The notes under the pieces: generated by a model
Seen by the model: only the letters and a program-made list of their open reading frames with translations
Database searches by the model: none
Told to the model about the DNA's origin: nothing
Part shown: in pieces, positions 25,018-32,864 of the stretch
Layout: each line of letters starts with the position of its first letter
Position numbering within the stretch: position 1 is the stretch's first letter
Position numbers and translations under genes: made by a program
NCBI RefSeq assembly: GCF_003944835.1
Contig: NZ_RWIV01000001.1
Coordinates: 3,444,530-3,508,529 of the forward strand
Origin: Bacillus sp. HMF5848
GTDB lineage: Bacteria > Bacillota > Bacilli > Bacillales > HMF5848
DNA: 64,000 nt
Direction: 5' to 3'

Positions 25018-25890
25018 CTACACCTTCTTCCGATGAGTTTTGCCAAATAGGCCGGCTGGCTTCACTATTAGTACGATAATTAAAAGACCATATACAATAA
25101 CCGTGCGCCATTGCAAAGAAATATAGAAACCTACTAAGTTATCAAATATACCAATGATAAAGCCGCCAATAACTGGTCCAATGAAGGATCCCATACCACC
25201 TAACACAGCTGCGACAAATGACTTTAAATGAACCTCCATCATCATCGATGTGGAAACATTTGTTGTTGGTGCAATTAACACACCTGCGATGGCACCGAGC
25301 ACTGTTGCTATGATCCATGACAACGAATACACTCGTGAAACTGGAATACCCATTAGCTTTGCAGTTGTTTCATTTTGAGCGGTAGCTCGAATCGCTATTC
25401 CCATCATCGTATTTCGAATTAAATAGAATAAAATAAGCATGACGAGTAAGGTAACAGTAATAATGAATAAAGCATTTGGTTGGATAATAACTTCACCAAC
25501 TTGTAAGTTGGCTGCCGTAATTGCTTTTCGGAACGGATACGAATCTGTTCCAAAAATTGCTGAGGCCAACCCGTTAAAAATCATAATAAGACCCAATGTG
25601 ATAATCATTTTACTTACAATGTTTGCCTTTGAAGCCGGACGGATAAATATTCGTTCGACGACGAAACCAAGAAAAATAGCAAATATTATGGCTCCGAAAA
25701 ATGCTGCTACATAAGGCATGTTGTTTTGAAAAATTGTAAATGCGACAAAACTCGAAAACATAGCCATTTCACCTTGGGCGAAGTTAATTACATCGGAAGT
25801 TCGATAAATTAATACAAGCCCTAATGCTGCAAGAGCATATAAGCTACCTGTTTCCAAACCTGCTATTATACTTTGAAAAAGCTCTGCCAT
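25018..25890 (-). CDS. livH: Liv-type ABC transporter permease (LivH family)
   Basis: The ATG at 25890 is six bases after GGAGGG; the ATG at 25896 overlaps that site. About 290 residues, eight or so membrane helices. Motifs LIYRTSDVINFAQGEMAMFS and GIAIRATAQNETTAKLMGI are those of LivH. It is the first gene of the transporter operon and is preceded by a sigma-54 type promoter at 25924-25940, so the whole import system is probably controlled by the adjacent activator. Confidence 0.92.
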   Translation of the reverse strand: MAELFQSIIAGLETGSLYALAALGLVLIYRTSDVINFAQGEMAMFSSFVAFTIFQNNMPYVAAFFGAIIFAIFLGFVVERIFIRPASKANIVSKMIITLGLIMIFNGLASAIFGTDSYPFRKAITAANLQVGEVIIQPNALFIITVTLLVMLILFYLIRNTMMGIAIRATAQNETTAKLMGIPVSRVYSLSWIIATVLGAIAGVLIAPTTNVSTSMMMEVHLKSFVAAVLGGMGSFIGPVIGGFIIGIFDNLVGFYISLQWRTVIVYGLLIIVLIVKPAGLFGKTHRKKV

Positions 25891-25923
25891 GTACATCCCT
25901 CCTTATACACTCACCCTCATATA

Positions 25924-25940
25924 TGCAAAAACCATGCCAA
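25924..25940 (-). promoter_or_regulatory. Sigma-54 (-24/-12) promoter of the liv operon
   Basis: On the minus strand TTGGCATGGTTTTTGCA fits the consensus TGGCAYR-N4-TTGCA, with the GG and GC pairs exactly 10 bp apart. It lies 34 bp upstream of livH. The next gene upstream encodes a sigma-54 activator, which supports the call. Confidence 0.85.
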
Positions 25941-26074
25941 GTTCTGCAAAAAGAAATATTTTTTCTATAAAAACCTTTATTTAAACTTTAGGAAAATTAC
26001 AGCGTTGCATAAAAAGGACGTCATAAAACCATACACAATTGAAACCAATAAAAAATGCCATCAAAAATTGTTTC

Positions 26075-26106
26075 AAAAAAAAACTAGTTGCTAAGTAGCA
26101 ACCAGT
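26075..26106 (-). terminator. Terminator of the sigma-54 activator gene
   Basis: ACTAGTTGCT (26083-26092) pairs with AGCAACCAGT (26097-26106), one mismatch. On the minus strand it is followed by nine T. Confidence 0.85.
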
Positions 26107-26145
26107 CAAAATTGAAATCGCTTACAGTAATTGTGTTTTAAATCC

Positions 26146-26170
26146 GGACACGTGTCTGATTTTCGGACAC
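26146..26170. promoter_or_regulatory. Putative activator-binding site (enhancer) U1
   Basis: GTGTCTGATTTTCGGACAC (26152-26170) is a dyad with GTGTC/GACAC arms, overlapped by the palindrome GACACGTGTC (26147-26156). It lies about 210-230 bp upstream of the liv sigma-54 promoter, a normal enhancer distance. A 15-of-19 match occurs at 29469-29487 near the other two sigma-54 promoters. Confidence 0.6.
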
Positions 26171-26173
26171 TTT

Positions 26174-27565
26174 TTATTCTAAACCGTATCTTTCTAGTTT
26201 TTCATATAAGCTTGAACGGCTAATATCTAGTAACTTTGCTGTTTGTTTTTTATTTCCACCTGTTTTTTGTATATAGTATTGCAATACTTCTTTTTCTGTT
26301 TTTTCTACAAAATCCTTTAATGTTCTTCCTTGTTTTGAAAGAGTCTGCTCTTGTTTCACCTCTGTAATATAATACGGTAGATGAATCGGCAAAATTGTTT
26401 CACTGTCGGTAAGGTTAATCGCTCGTTCTAATACATTTTCTAACTCCCGGACATTTCCCGGCCATGAGTAGTCCTGCATAGCTTTTAGGGCTTCGTTCTC
26501 TATACGATTTACATATTTACCTAACTGTTCTGATAGCTTTTCCAACAACTTATATACGAGCGGTTCTAAATCCCCTTCTCGTTCACGTAGTGGCGGAATT
26601 TCTATTGACATCACATTGAGTCGATAAAATAGATCCTCTCGATATGTACCCTCATCTACCATTTGCTTTAAGTCTTTGTTTGTTGCAGCAATAACCCTTA
26701 CATCAATTGGAATTATTTTTGTACCACCAACACGCTCAATTTCCTTTTCTTGCAATACCCTTAACAGCTTTGCCTGCATGCTAAGTGGCATATCGCCAAT
26801 TTCGTCTAAGAAAATCGTACCACCATTAGCAAGCTCAAACTTTCCGATCTTGCCACCTCTTTTGGCTCCTGTAAAGGCCCCTTCTTCGTAGCCAAACAAC
26901 TCAGATTCTAGCAGTTCTGCAGGGATTGCAGCACAATTCACCTTCACAAAACGCTCATAGCTTCTGTTACTAGCCTGGTGAATGGCATGGGCAAATAATT
27001 CTTTTCCTGTCCCACTTTCTCCAAGTAAAAGAACATTAGATTTTGTAAGAGCGGCCCGTCGTCCCACATAAATAGCCTGTACCATTTTATCACTAGAACC
27101 TAAAATATTGTTCCACGTATATTTCGCACCTGAAATCTCTTTTAATTGCTTATTTGCATACGTAAGAGCCGATTCTAGTAGTTTATTTTTCTCAATAATA
27201 TCCTTAAATTCCTTTACGTCCTCGAATAGAACTAAACCAAAGCCATAGGCTATTTCTCCATTCTCATCTAGGACAGGAATACGGTGAACAATCGCTGTTT
27301 TTCCATTCGAAAACTTATGCTTCCAAGCAATTTCTGGACGCTTTGACTTAAACACATACGGAAACCGTGAATTGTGATCGACTTCCAGCACCTTTTTCCC
27401 GATTATCTCCTCTTTAGGTTGTCCTAAGAAATCAGCAAAAATTTGATTTATCATAACTACTGTTGTATCGGTATCGACTATAATAATCGGTACAGCAATC
27501 GGATCAAAAATAGTATCTAAAGTATCTACTAACACATCAGATAACGGCTCGCCTACTCGAATCAC
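26174..27565 (-). CDS. Sigma-54-dependent transcriptional activator with PAS domain
   Basis: A 463-residue protein with three parts. An N-terminal PAS domain spans about residues 15-120 (VIMINQIFADFLGQ). The central AAA+ domain runs from about 150 to 390, with Walker A GESGTGKE, the sigma-54 contact motif GAFTGA, and DEIGDMPLSMQAKLLRVLQ. The C-terminal Fis-type helix-turn-helix reads TAKLLDISRSSLYEKLERYG. The PAS domain probably senses a metabolite or redox state. It is flanked by three -24/-12 promoters (liv operon, thiolase, reductase), which are its likely targets. The gene starts at a GTG with a GGGG-rich ribosome site. Confidence 0.93.
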   Translation of the reverse strand: MIRVGEPLSDVLVDTLDTIFDPIAVPIIIVDTDTTVVMINQIFADFLGQPKEEIIGKKVLEVDHNSRFPYVFKSKRPEIAWKHKFSNGKTAIVHRIPVLDENGEIAYGFGLVLFEDVKEFKDIIEKNKLLESALTYANKQLKEISGAKYTWNNILGSSDKMVQAIYVGRRAALTKSNVLLLGESGTGKELFAHAIHQASNRSYERFVKVNCAAIPAELLESELFGYEEGAFTGAKRGGKIGKFELANGGTIFLDEIGDMPLSMQAKLLRVLQEKEIERVGGTKIIPIDVRVIAATNKDLKQMVDEGTYREDLFYRLNVMSIEIPPLREREGDLEPLVYKLLEKLSEQLGKYVNRIENEALKAMQDYSWPGNVRELENVLERAINLTDSETILPIHLPYYITEVKQEQTLSKQGRTLKDFVEKTEKEVLQYYIQKTGGNKKQTAKLLDISRSSLYEKLERYGLE

Positions 27566-27603
27566 GCCCCCACCCCTTCTCCTGTTGTTTCTACTTCTAT
27601 TGT

Positions 27604-27622
27604 AAAAGATTACTAATCTTTT
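27604..27622. promoter_or_regulatory. Palindrome upstream of the activator gene
   Basis: AAAAGATTA and TAATCTTTT are perfect inverted repeats around one base. The site is about 40 bp upstream of the activator start, so it may be an operator or part of the promoter region. No binding protein can be named. Confidence 0.4.
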
Positions 27623-27680
27623 GACTAGTGGTGGGGGAATACTGTAGTAAATACATAATAGTGCGACTTCTGTCTGTGCT

Positions 27681-28095
27681 TGCGCAAACCTTCTACTCTA
27701 TTCGCGCAACTTCACACCGTATTCGCGCATCCTTTTACTCTATTCGCGCAACTTCACACTGTATTTGCGCATCCTTTTACTCTATTCGCGCAACTTCACA
27801 CCGTATTTGCGCAGCCTTTTACTCTATTCGCGCAACTTCACGTCGTATTTGCGCAGCCTTCTACTCTATTCGCGCAACTTCACACTGTATTTGCGCAGCC
27901 TTCTACTCTATTCGCGCAACTTCACGCCGTATTCGCGCAGCCTTTTACTCTATTCGCGCAACTTCACGTCGTATTTGCGCAGCCTTCTACTCTATTCGCG
28001 CAACTTCACACCGTATTCGCGCAGCCTTCTACTCTATTCGCGCAACTTCACGTCGTATTTGCGCAGCCTTCTACTCTATTCGCGCAACTTCACGT
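27681..28095. repeat. 21-bp-period GCG-core array C (20 units)
   Basis: About 415 bp of tandem sequence in which TTCGCGCAACTTCAC-type and TTYGCGCAGCCTTYTACTC-type 21-bp halves alternate, giving a 42-bp higher-order unit. From 27704 to 28082 all GCGCA cores are 21 bp apart; the first (27682) is 22 bp before the second. All three plus frames stay open through it because 21 is a multiple of three, but no ribosome site precedes them. It fills the gap between the activator start and the thiolase stop. The remaining bases of this gap hold nothing recognised. Confidence 0.9.
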
Positions 28096-28195
28096 ATGTT
28101 TATATATATTTGCACTATATACATGAACAAACTAAGAAAATTGCAGATTAAGGTCGCAAAACCACAACCAGTTGATTACCTAAAAAGTTAGTAAT

Positions 28196-29377
28196 CTACG
28201 GTCTTTCTACAATAAGCGATACACCTTGACCTCCGCCCACACACAGAGTTGCAAGTCCTGTTTTCGCATCGCGTTTTTGCATTTCATGTAAAAGTGTGAC
28301 TAGTACGCGCGCCCCAGAGGCACCAACTGGGTGACCTAATGCAATGGCACCGCCGTTCACATTGACTTTTTCAACATCTAATTCTAAGTCTTTCACAACA
28401 GCCAAAGATTGTGCTGCAAATGCTTCGTTAGCTTCGATTAAGTCCAACTCGGCCACTGTTAAGCCAGCTTTTTCAAGTGCTTTGCGAGTCGCTGGTACAG
28501 GACCATAGCCCATGATTTTTGGATCGAGCGCTGCAGATGCATACGATTTAATCACAGCTAATGGTTTAATACCTAACTCATCTGCTTTTTCTTTTGCCAT
28601 GAGTACGACCATAGCAGCTCCGTCATTAATACCACTTGCGTTTCCTGCTGTTACGGTTCCATCCTTCTTAAAAGCAGGGCGCAATTTTGAGAGTTTCTCT
28701 ACTGTTGTGCCATGCTTTGGATATTCATCGTCTGTAATAACAATTGGTTCACCTTTTCGCTGTGGAATTGTGACTGGCACAATTTCATCTTGGAAACGGC
28801 CTGCCTTCTGCGCTACCTCGGCGCGGCGCTGACTTTCCGCTGCAAATGCATCCTGTTCCTCGCGTGAAAGACCCCATTGTTCTGCAATATTTTCTGCTGT
28901 TATACCCATATGAGTTTGATCAAACACATCAGTTAAAGCATCATACACCATCGTATCAACAAGCTTTCCTTCTCCCAGTCGTTGTCCCCAACGAGCACCC
29001 GGCATCACATATGGAGATTGGCTCATGCTCTCAATACCACCAGCTAACACTACATCAGCATCACCTAGCATGATAAATTGCGCTCCCATAGATACCGTAC
29101 GAAGACCAGATCCACACAGCTTGTTAATTGCCATAGCAGGTGTGGTATTTGGTATTCCTGCATGGATGGCAACCTGTCTTGCCACATTCTGTCCGAGCCC
29201 CGCAGACAAAATATTCCCAATTAACACTTCATCAATCATATCTGGTGTCACATTTGCACGAGTCATTGCTTCCTTTGCTGCTACTACACCAAGATCTACG
29301 GCTGATACATTTTTGAACACTCCCCCAAAACTCCCAATCGGTGTACGAACTGCTCCAATAATAGCGACTTCTCTCAT
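28196..29377 (-). CDS. Acetyl-CoA acetyltransferase (thiolase)
   Basis: The ATG at 29377 has GAGGAGGGAT upstream; the frame is open nine codons further without support. About 393 residues, the usual thiolase length. The acyl-binding Cys is in [10 protein letters not shown] (about residue 88). The second Cys and the His lie in TLCVGGGQG and LGHPVGASG. It cleaves acetoacetyl-CoA or joins two acetyl-CoA. A sigma-54 promoter lies 37 bp upstream, and the divergent gene is a ketoacyl-CoA reductase. This is consistent with a PHB-type or beta-ketothiolysis pathway. Confidence 0.93.
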   Translation of the reverse strand: MREVAIIGAVRTPIGSFGGVFKNVSAVDLGVVAAKEAMTRANVTPDMIDEVLIGNILSAGLGQNVARQVAIHAGIPNTTPAMAINKLCGSGLRTVSMGAQFIMLGDADVVLAGGIESMSQSPYVMPGARWGQRLGEGKLVDTMVYDALTDVFDQTHMGITAENIAEQWGLSREEQDAFAAESQRRAEVAQKAGRFQDEIVPVTIPQRKGEPIVITDDEYPKHGTTVEKLSKLRPAFKKDGTVTAGNASGINDGAAMVVLMAKEKADELGIKPLAVIKSYASAALDPKIMGYGPVPATRKALEKAGLTVAELDLIEANEAFAAQSLAVVKDLELDVEKVNVNGGAIALGHPVGASGARVLVTLLHEMQKRDAKTGLATLCVGGGQGVSLIVERP

Positions 29378-29413
29378 AATGAAATCCCTCCTCTTTATAT
29401 TCACTTTTACTCA

Positions 29414-29430
29414 TGCAAAATATATGCCAA
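29414..29430 (-). promoter_or_regulatory. Sigma-54 promoter of the thiolase gene
   Basis: On the minus strand TTGGCATATATTTTGCA matches TGGCAYR-N4-TTGCA. It has the same layout as the liv operon promoter and lies 37 bp upstream of the chosen ATG. Confidence 0.82.
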
Positions 29431-29468
29431 CTTTTCATAACTAAGACTAGCCTTCTTTTAAAAAAGAG

Positions 29469-29487
29469 GTGTCTCTTTTTCATACAC
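29469..29487. promoter_or_regulatory. Putative activator-binding site U2
   Basis: GTGTCTCTTTTTCATACAC is a 15-of-19 match to U1 (26152-26170), with the same arm spacing. It lies about 40 bp upstream of the thiolase sigma-54 promoter and about 155 bp upstream of the divergent reductase promoter. Confidence 0.55.
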
Positions 29488-29641
29488 CCTATGATGATGA
29501 CGATTAGTCTTGAATGGCCTCTTTTCTAACTCTTAACAAAAAGGATAACAGCATGTTAAGACTAGGGCTCATCGCACCAAACCACACCTTCATCGCACTA
29601 AAACGAGTGTTTCATACTAAACAAAATACAAACCTATAAAG

Positions 29642-29658
29642 TTGGCAAGAAACTTGCA
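29642..29658 (+). promoter_or_regulatory. Sigma-54 promoter of the ketoacyl-CoA reductase gene
   Basis: TTGGCAAGAAACTTGCA matches TGGCAMG-N4-TTGCA, with GG and GC 10 bp apart. It lies 40 bp upstream of the ATG at 29698. Confidence 0.85.
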
Positions 29659-29697
29659 TGTAAATATATGAGATTTAAAATTGGGAGGGAATAATTT

Positions 29698-30438
29698 ATG
29701 AGATTACAAGACAAAATTGCTATCGTAACAGGAGGCGGACGTGGTATTGGAGCTTCGACTGCTAGAAAGTTTGCTCTTGAAGGCGCAAAAGTAGTGGTGG
29801 CTGACTTAAATGAAGAGGATATTGCTAAGACTGTTTCAGAAATTGAAGAAGCTGGTGGCAACGCTGTAGCTATGGTCGTTAATGTAACAGACCGTGAGCA
29901 AGTGGATAACATGATCGCAAATACAGTTGCAAAATTTGGTCGTGTTGACATCGTTATTAATAACGCTGGTATTACAGCAGATGCACAGCTTTTAAAAATG
30001 GAAGAAAGTCAATGGGATCGTGTTATTGATGTAAATCTAAAAGGCGTGTTCAATGTTGGTCAAGCCGCTGCTCGTCAAATGAAAGAGCAGCAAGGTGGCG
30101 TTATTCTAAATGCATCCTCTATTGTCGGTCTATATGGAAACTTTGGTCAAACAAATTATGCCGCTACAAAATGGGGTGTAATAGGTATGGCAAAAACATG
30201 GGCGAAAGAGTTAGGTCGTTTTAATATTCGTGTAAACGCTGTCGCTCCTGGCTTTATCATGACACCTATGACAGAAAAGATGCCAGAAAAAGTACTTGAG
30301 ATGATGAAATCGAAATCACCGCTTAGTTCACTTGGTTATCCTGAAGATATTGCAAATGCATACGCTTTTCTTGCTTCAGATGAAGCACGCTTTATCACAG
30401 GCACCGTATTAAGTGTAGATGGTGGAGCTGTACTATAA
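29698..30438 (+). CDS. 3-ketoacyl-CoA/ACP reductase (FabG/PhaB type SDR)
   Basis: A 246-residue short-chain dehydrogenase with the NADP(H)-binding TGGGRGIGAS motif (residues about 12-21), NNAG, and the catalytic Ser (NASSIVG), Tyr and Lys (NYAATKWG). The length and sequence are near FabG and PhaB. It reduces 3-ketoacyl-CoA to 3-hydroxyacyl-CoA, or the reverse. A good GGGAGGG ribosome site and a sigma-54 promoter precede it. With the divergent thiolase and the R-hydratase it fits a PhaB-like role, though no PHA synthase is in the window. Confidence 0.88.
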   Translation: MRLQDKIAIVTGGGRGIGASTARKFALEGAKVVVADLNEEDIAKTVSEIEEAGGNAVAMVVNVTDREQVDNMIANTVAKFGRVDIVINNAGITADAQLLKMEESQWDRVIDVNLKGVFNVGQAAARQMKEQQGGVILNASSIVGLYGNFGQTNYAATKWGVIGMAKTWAKELGRFNIRVNAVAPGFIMTPMTEKMPEKVLEMMKSKSPLSSLGYPEDIANAYAFLASDEARFITGTVLSVDGGAVL

Positions 30439-30445
30439 TTTCCCA

Positions 30446-30484
30446 CAAGCACCCTCTCAAAGAGGGTGCTTGTTATGTTTTTCC
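30446..30484 (+). terminator. Rho-independent terminator
   Basis: CAAGCACCCTCT (30446-30457) is perfectly complementary to AGAGGGTGCTTG (30461-30472), followed by a T-rich stretch. Confidence 0.85.
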
Positions 30485-30593
30485 ACTGTGTTGTCCTCTT
30501 TTAACGCTGATTTTTATGATTATAGCCCATACATTTCCGAAAAAAATCGCATATTGTATAAGCGTACCTATTTTGCAAATGGAGGGCTCTTTC

Positions 30594-31415
30594 ATGAATC
30601 TTGCTCTATTACTCGTACTATCTATCATTTTTTTTATAACAGATACTGTTCCTCCACAGCTTAAAACGTCACATAAACCAAAGGTCATTGCCCATCGTGG
30701 TGCTTCAGGCTATGCCCCTGAACATACATTTGCAGCTTTTAATAAAGCGATTGAGCAGCAGGCTGATTACATCGAGGCTGATATACAAATGACAAAAGAT
30801 GGCGAGCTCATCCTCATACATGACCCTACGGTTACTAGAACAAGCAACGGACATGGAACTGTTATGAATATGACGTTACAAGAAATACGCCGATTAGATG
30901 CCGGTAGCTGGTTTAACCCATACTTATATCACACAGAAACTATCCCAACACTTCAGCAATTTTTACGAAAATATGCTGGAAAGATTGGTCTATTACTCGA
31001 GCTAAAAGATCCTGTATTATACCCTGGCATTGAATCTGCCTTGGCTGATCAGCTGAAGAAGCACCATTTACATGAGCAAGGTGACCACTCCATTATTGTG
31101 CAATCCTTTGATGCTCAATCCATTAAAAAATTCCATTCTTTGCTTCCTGCCGTTCCTACTGGCTTTTTAACGTCTGTTACATTAGATGACACCAAATTAG
31201 CTACATTGGCAAAATATTGTAAATATATTAACCCAAACCAATTTATCGCATCTTCTGATTTATTAACTCGTATTAAAGCCCATGATTGTAATAGCTTTGT
31301 CTGGACTATTAACTCTGTTGATGCATACAACCGGGTAGCGAACCTTCACGTAGACGGTATTATAACAGATTATCCAGATTACTTTTCCTCGACATCTAGT
31401 TTGAGCTATAGCTAA
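30594..31415 (+). CDS. Glycerophosphodiester phosphodiesterase family protein
   Basis: The ATG at 30594 follows ATGGAGGG by seven bases; the open frame continues 26 codons upstream without signals. About 273 residues with an N-terminal hydrophobic signal (LALLLVLSIIFFITDTV), so it is secreted or membrane-held. The GDPD catalytic part starts VIAHRGASGYAPEHT, with EADIQMTKDGELILIHDPTV carrying the metal ligands. It splits glycerophosphodiesters, releasing glycerol 3-phosphate from lipids or teichoic acid. The C-terminal WTINSVDAYNRVANLHVDGIITDYPD-like end is typical. Confidence 0.9.
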   Translation: MNLALLLVLSIIFFITDTVPPQLKTSHKPKVIAHRGASGYAPEHTFAAFNKAIEQQADYIEADIQMTKDGELILIHDPTVTRTSNGHGTVMNMTLQEIRRLDAGSWFNPYLYHTETIPTLQQFLRKYAGKIGLLLELKDPVLYPGIESALADQLKKHHLHEQGDHSIIVQSFDAQSIKKFHSLLPAVPTGFLTSVTLDDTKLATLAKYCKYINPNQFIASSDLLTRIKAHDCNSFVWTINSVDAYNRVANLHVDGIITDYPDYFSSTSSLSYS

Positions 31416-31575
31416 ATCAACCTATAGGAGTTGAAAGTTTCAGAAGCCAAAGAATATTAGCTTTTGCTCTCGACACGAAAAAATGGAAGGCAACCCTACT
31501 TAACGGCGCAGAGCAAGAGGACACAGGAAGCGCGATAGCCATATCAATCAATGGCTGACTATCGTAAGAGGACGT

Positions 31576-31762
31576 AAAAAGCGGGTAGTTTTTTATAAAA
31601 ATTGTTTGTGATTATAAGGTTATGCGTGAAATTTCAAGGTTTATGCGCCAATTTTTGAGGTTTATGCGTAAAACCCTCTGGTTTATGCGTAAAGTTCTGT
31701 GGTTTATGCGTAAAAACCTCTAATTTATACGTACACAAAGCAGTTGGTTTATGCGCATGGAG
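31576..31762. repeat. 21-bp-period GCG-core array B with leader
   Basis: A leader AAAAAGCGGGTAGTTTTTT (31576-31594) is followed by TTATGCG-type units. The first G of the cores is at 31624, 31645, 31666, 31687, 31708 and 31729 (core decayed to ACG), exactly 21 bp apart; a last copy is at 31753. Leader and first units match array D at 48489-48722. On the minus strand the units would read R-I-N every seven residues. It lies between two convergent genes. Confidence 0.85.
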
Positions 31763-31941
31763 GCAGGCGAAACAACACTAGCCCCCGCCAGAAATTAATC
31801 TAGGCTCAAAACTTTACACTTTCTAATGTACAACAAAGAAAACACGCCGATTGGCGAGCCTTAAGGCTTAGACAGAGGCGTAGTTGCACTTATGCGTTAG
31901 GAAAGCATAAGTTTCGAAAAAAATTTGATACTCTCTATTAA
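31763..31941. other. Intergenic stretch with a hairpin
   Basis: ACTTATGC (31888-31895) and GCATAAGT (31905-31912) form a perfect 8-bp stem inside a GC-richer stretch (GCCGATTGGCGAGCC near 31846) that looks like a repetitive element of Bacillus genomes. No gene seen. The 31416-31575 part upstream also shows no gene. Confidence 0.4.
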
Positions 31942-31968
31942 CAAAAAAAGGCTGGCTACGGCCAACCT
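31942..31968 (-). terminator. Terminator of the alpha/beta hydrolase gene
   Basis: AGGCTGGC (31949-31956) pairs with GCCAACCT (31961-31968), one mismatch; seven T follow on the minus strand. Confidence 0.8.
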
Positions 31969-32776
31969 ATTTTTGTTTCATAACAAATCCAAGCATTAAG
32001 CTTTGGATGATATTCGGTTTTTCAAAAATCGTGACATGCCCGGATCCAGGAATAACAGCGAATTCGGCCTGCGGTATATGTTCTACTATAATCTCTGAAA
32101 ATTTACGGGGTGTTAAAATGTCCTCTTCTCCATACACAACTAGTGTAGGACATGTAACCTTATGTAATTCCTCTGTCACCTTACTATCGTTAATAAAAGT
32201 ATCATATAAAGCCATTTGTCCCTTAAAGTAATCCGCTTCAATTTGGTTTAACATAGTTGCTCTTTCATGTAAAAACTCAAGATTTGCTTCTACAAACTCA
32301 CTGCCGTACAGTGATGGCACGGCTCCCCAGAAAAATTTTTCACCTATGCCTTGTTTGGCAAGCTCTCTCCAACCTTGTACAAATAGCTTTGTTGTTTCAT
32401 CTATTTCACTTGTCCCATCAATGATAACTAAACTTTGCACGACTTCCGGATTCTCAATTGCACATCGCAACGCTACTTGGGCGCCATAGGATGTCCCGAT
32501 GAAATGTGCACGCTCAATCCCAAGCTCTTTCATTAACGCCATTGCATCAGAAGCATGCTCTTGAAACGAATAAGGTCCAAGTGGTTTATCCGATTTCATT
32601 TGCCCTTTAAAATCATGCAACAATACTTTGTACTGTTTTTCAAACAATGGATAGTACAAAGCCCAACTAGCAGTTGTTGTCATAACTCCATTAAAAAACA
32701 TCACACATTCATTTGCATCTTGATCTCCTAGTAATTCATAATACAAGTCGTATCCATTCACACGAAAAAATGCCAT
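31967..32776 (-). CDS. Alpha/beta-fold hydrolase
   Basis: A 269-residue protein with the nucleophile elbow GTSYGA (near residue 93) and PGSGHVTIFEKP for the catalytic His. The ATG has GGAGGCG upstream. It resembles 3-oxoadipate enol-lactonase-like esterases, and its length equals that of the hydrolase at 20173-20973, but the two differ clearly in sequence. No neighbour hints at a substrate. It is monocistronic, with a terminator at its stop codon. Confidence 0.85.
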   Translation of the reverse strand: MAFFRVNGYDLYYELLGDQDANECVMFFNGVMTTTASWALYYPLFEKQYKVLLHDFKGQMKSDKPLGPYSFQEHASDAMALMKELGIERAHFIGTSYGAQVALRCAIENPEVVQSLVIIDGTSEIDETTKLFVQGWRELAKQGIGEKFFWGAVPSLYGSEFVEANLEFLHERATMLNQIEADYFKGQMALYDTFINDSKVTEELHKVTCPTLVVYGEEDILTPRKFSEIIVEHIPQAEFAVIPGSGHVTIFEKPNIIQSLMLGFVMKQK

Positions 32777-32864
32777 ACTTTCGCCTCCTTTACCCTTAGT
32801 AAACTACGGCATGTATAACATGTAAAGACAATTTTGTAAACCTTTTCAACAGAATTAGTAAAAT

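Noticed and set aside
27681-28095. CRISPR array
   Set aside because: The period is 21 bp, there are no unique 30-40 bp spacers, and no cas gene is in the window.
27628-28191. Three overlapping plus-strand frames of 128-187 codons
   Set aside because: All three frames are open only because the 21-bp repeat is a multiple of three and lacks stops. None has a ribosome site. Treated as repeat DNA.
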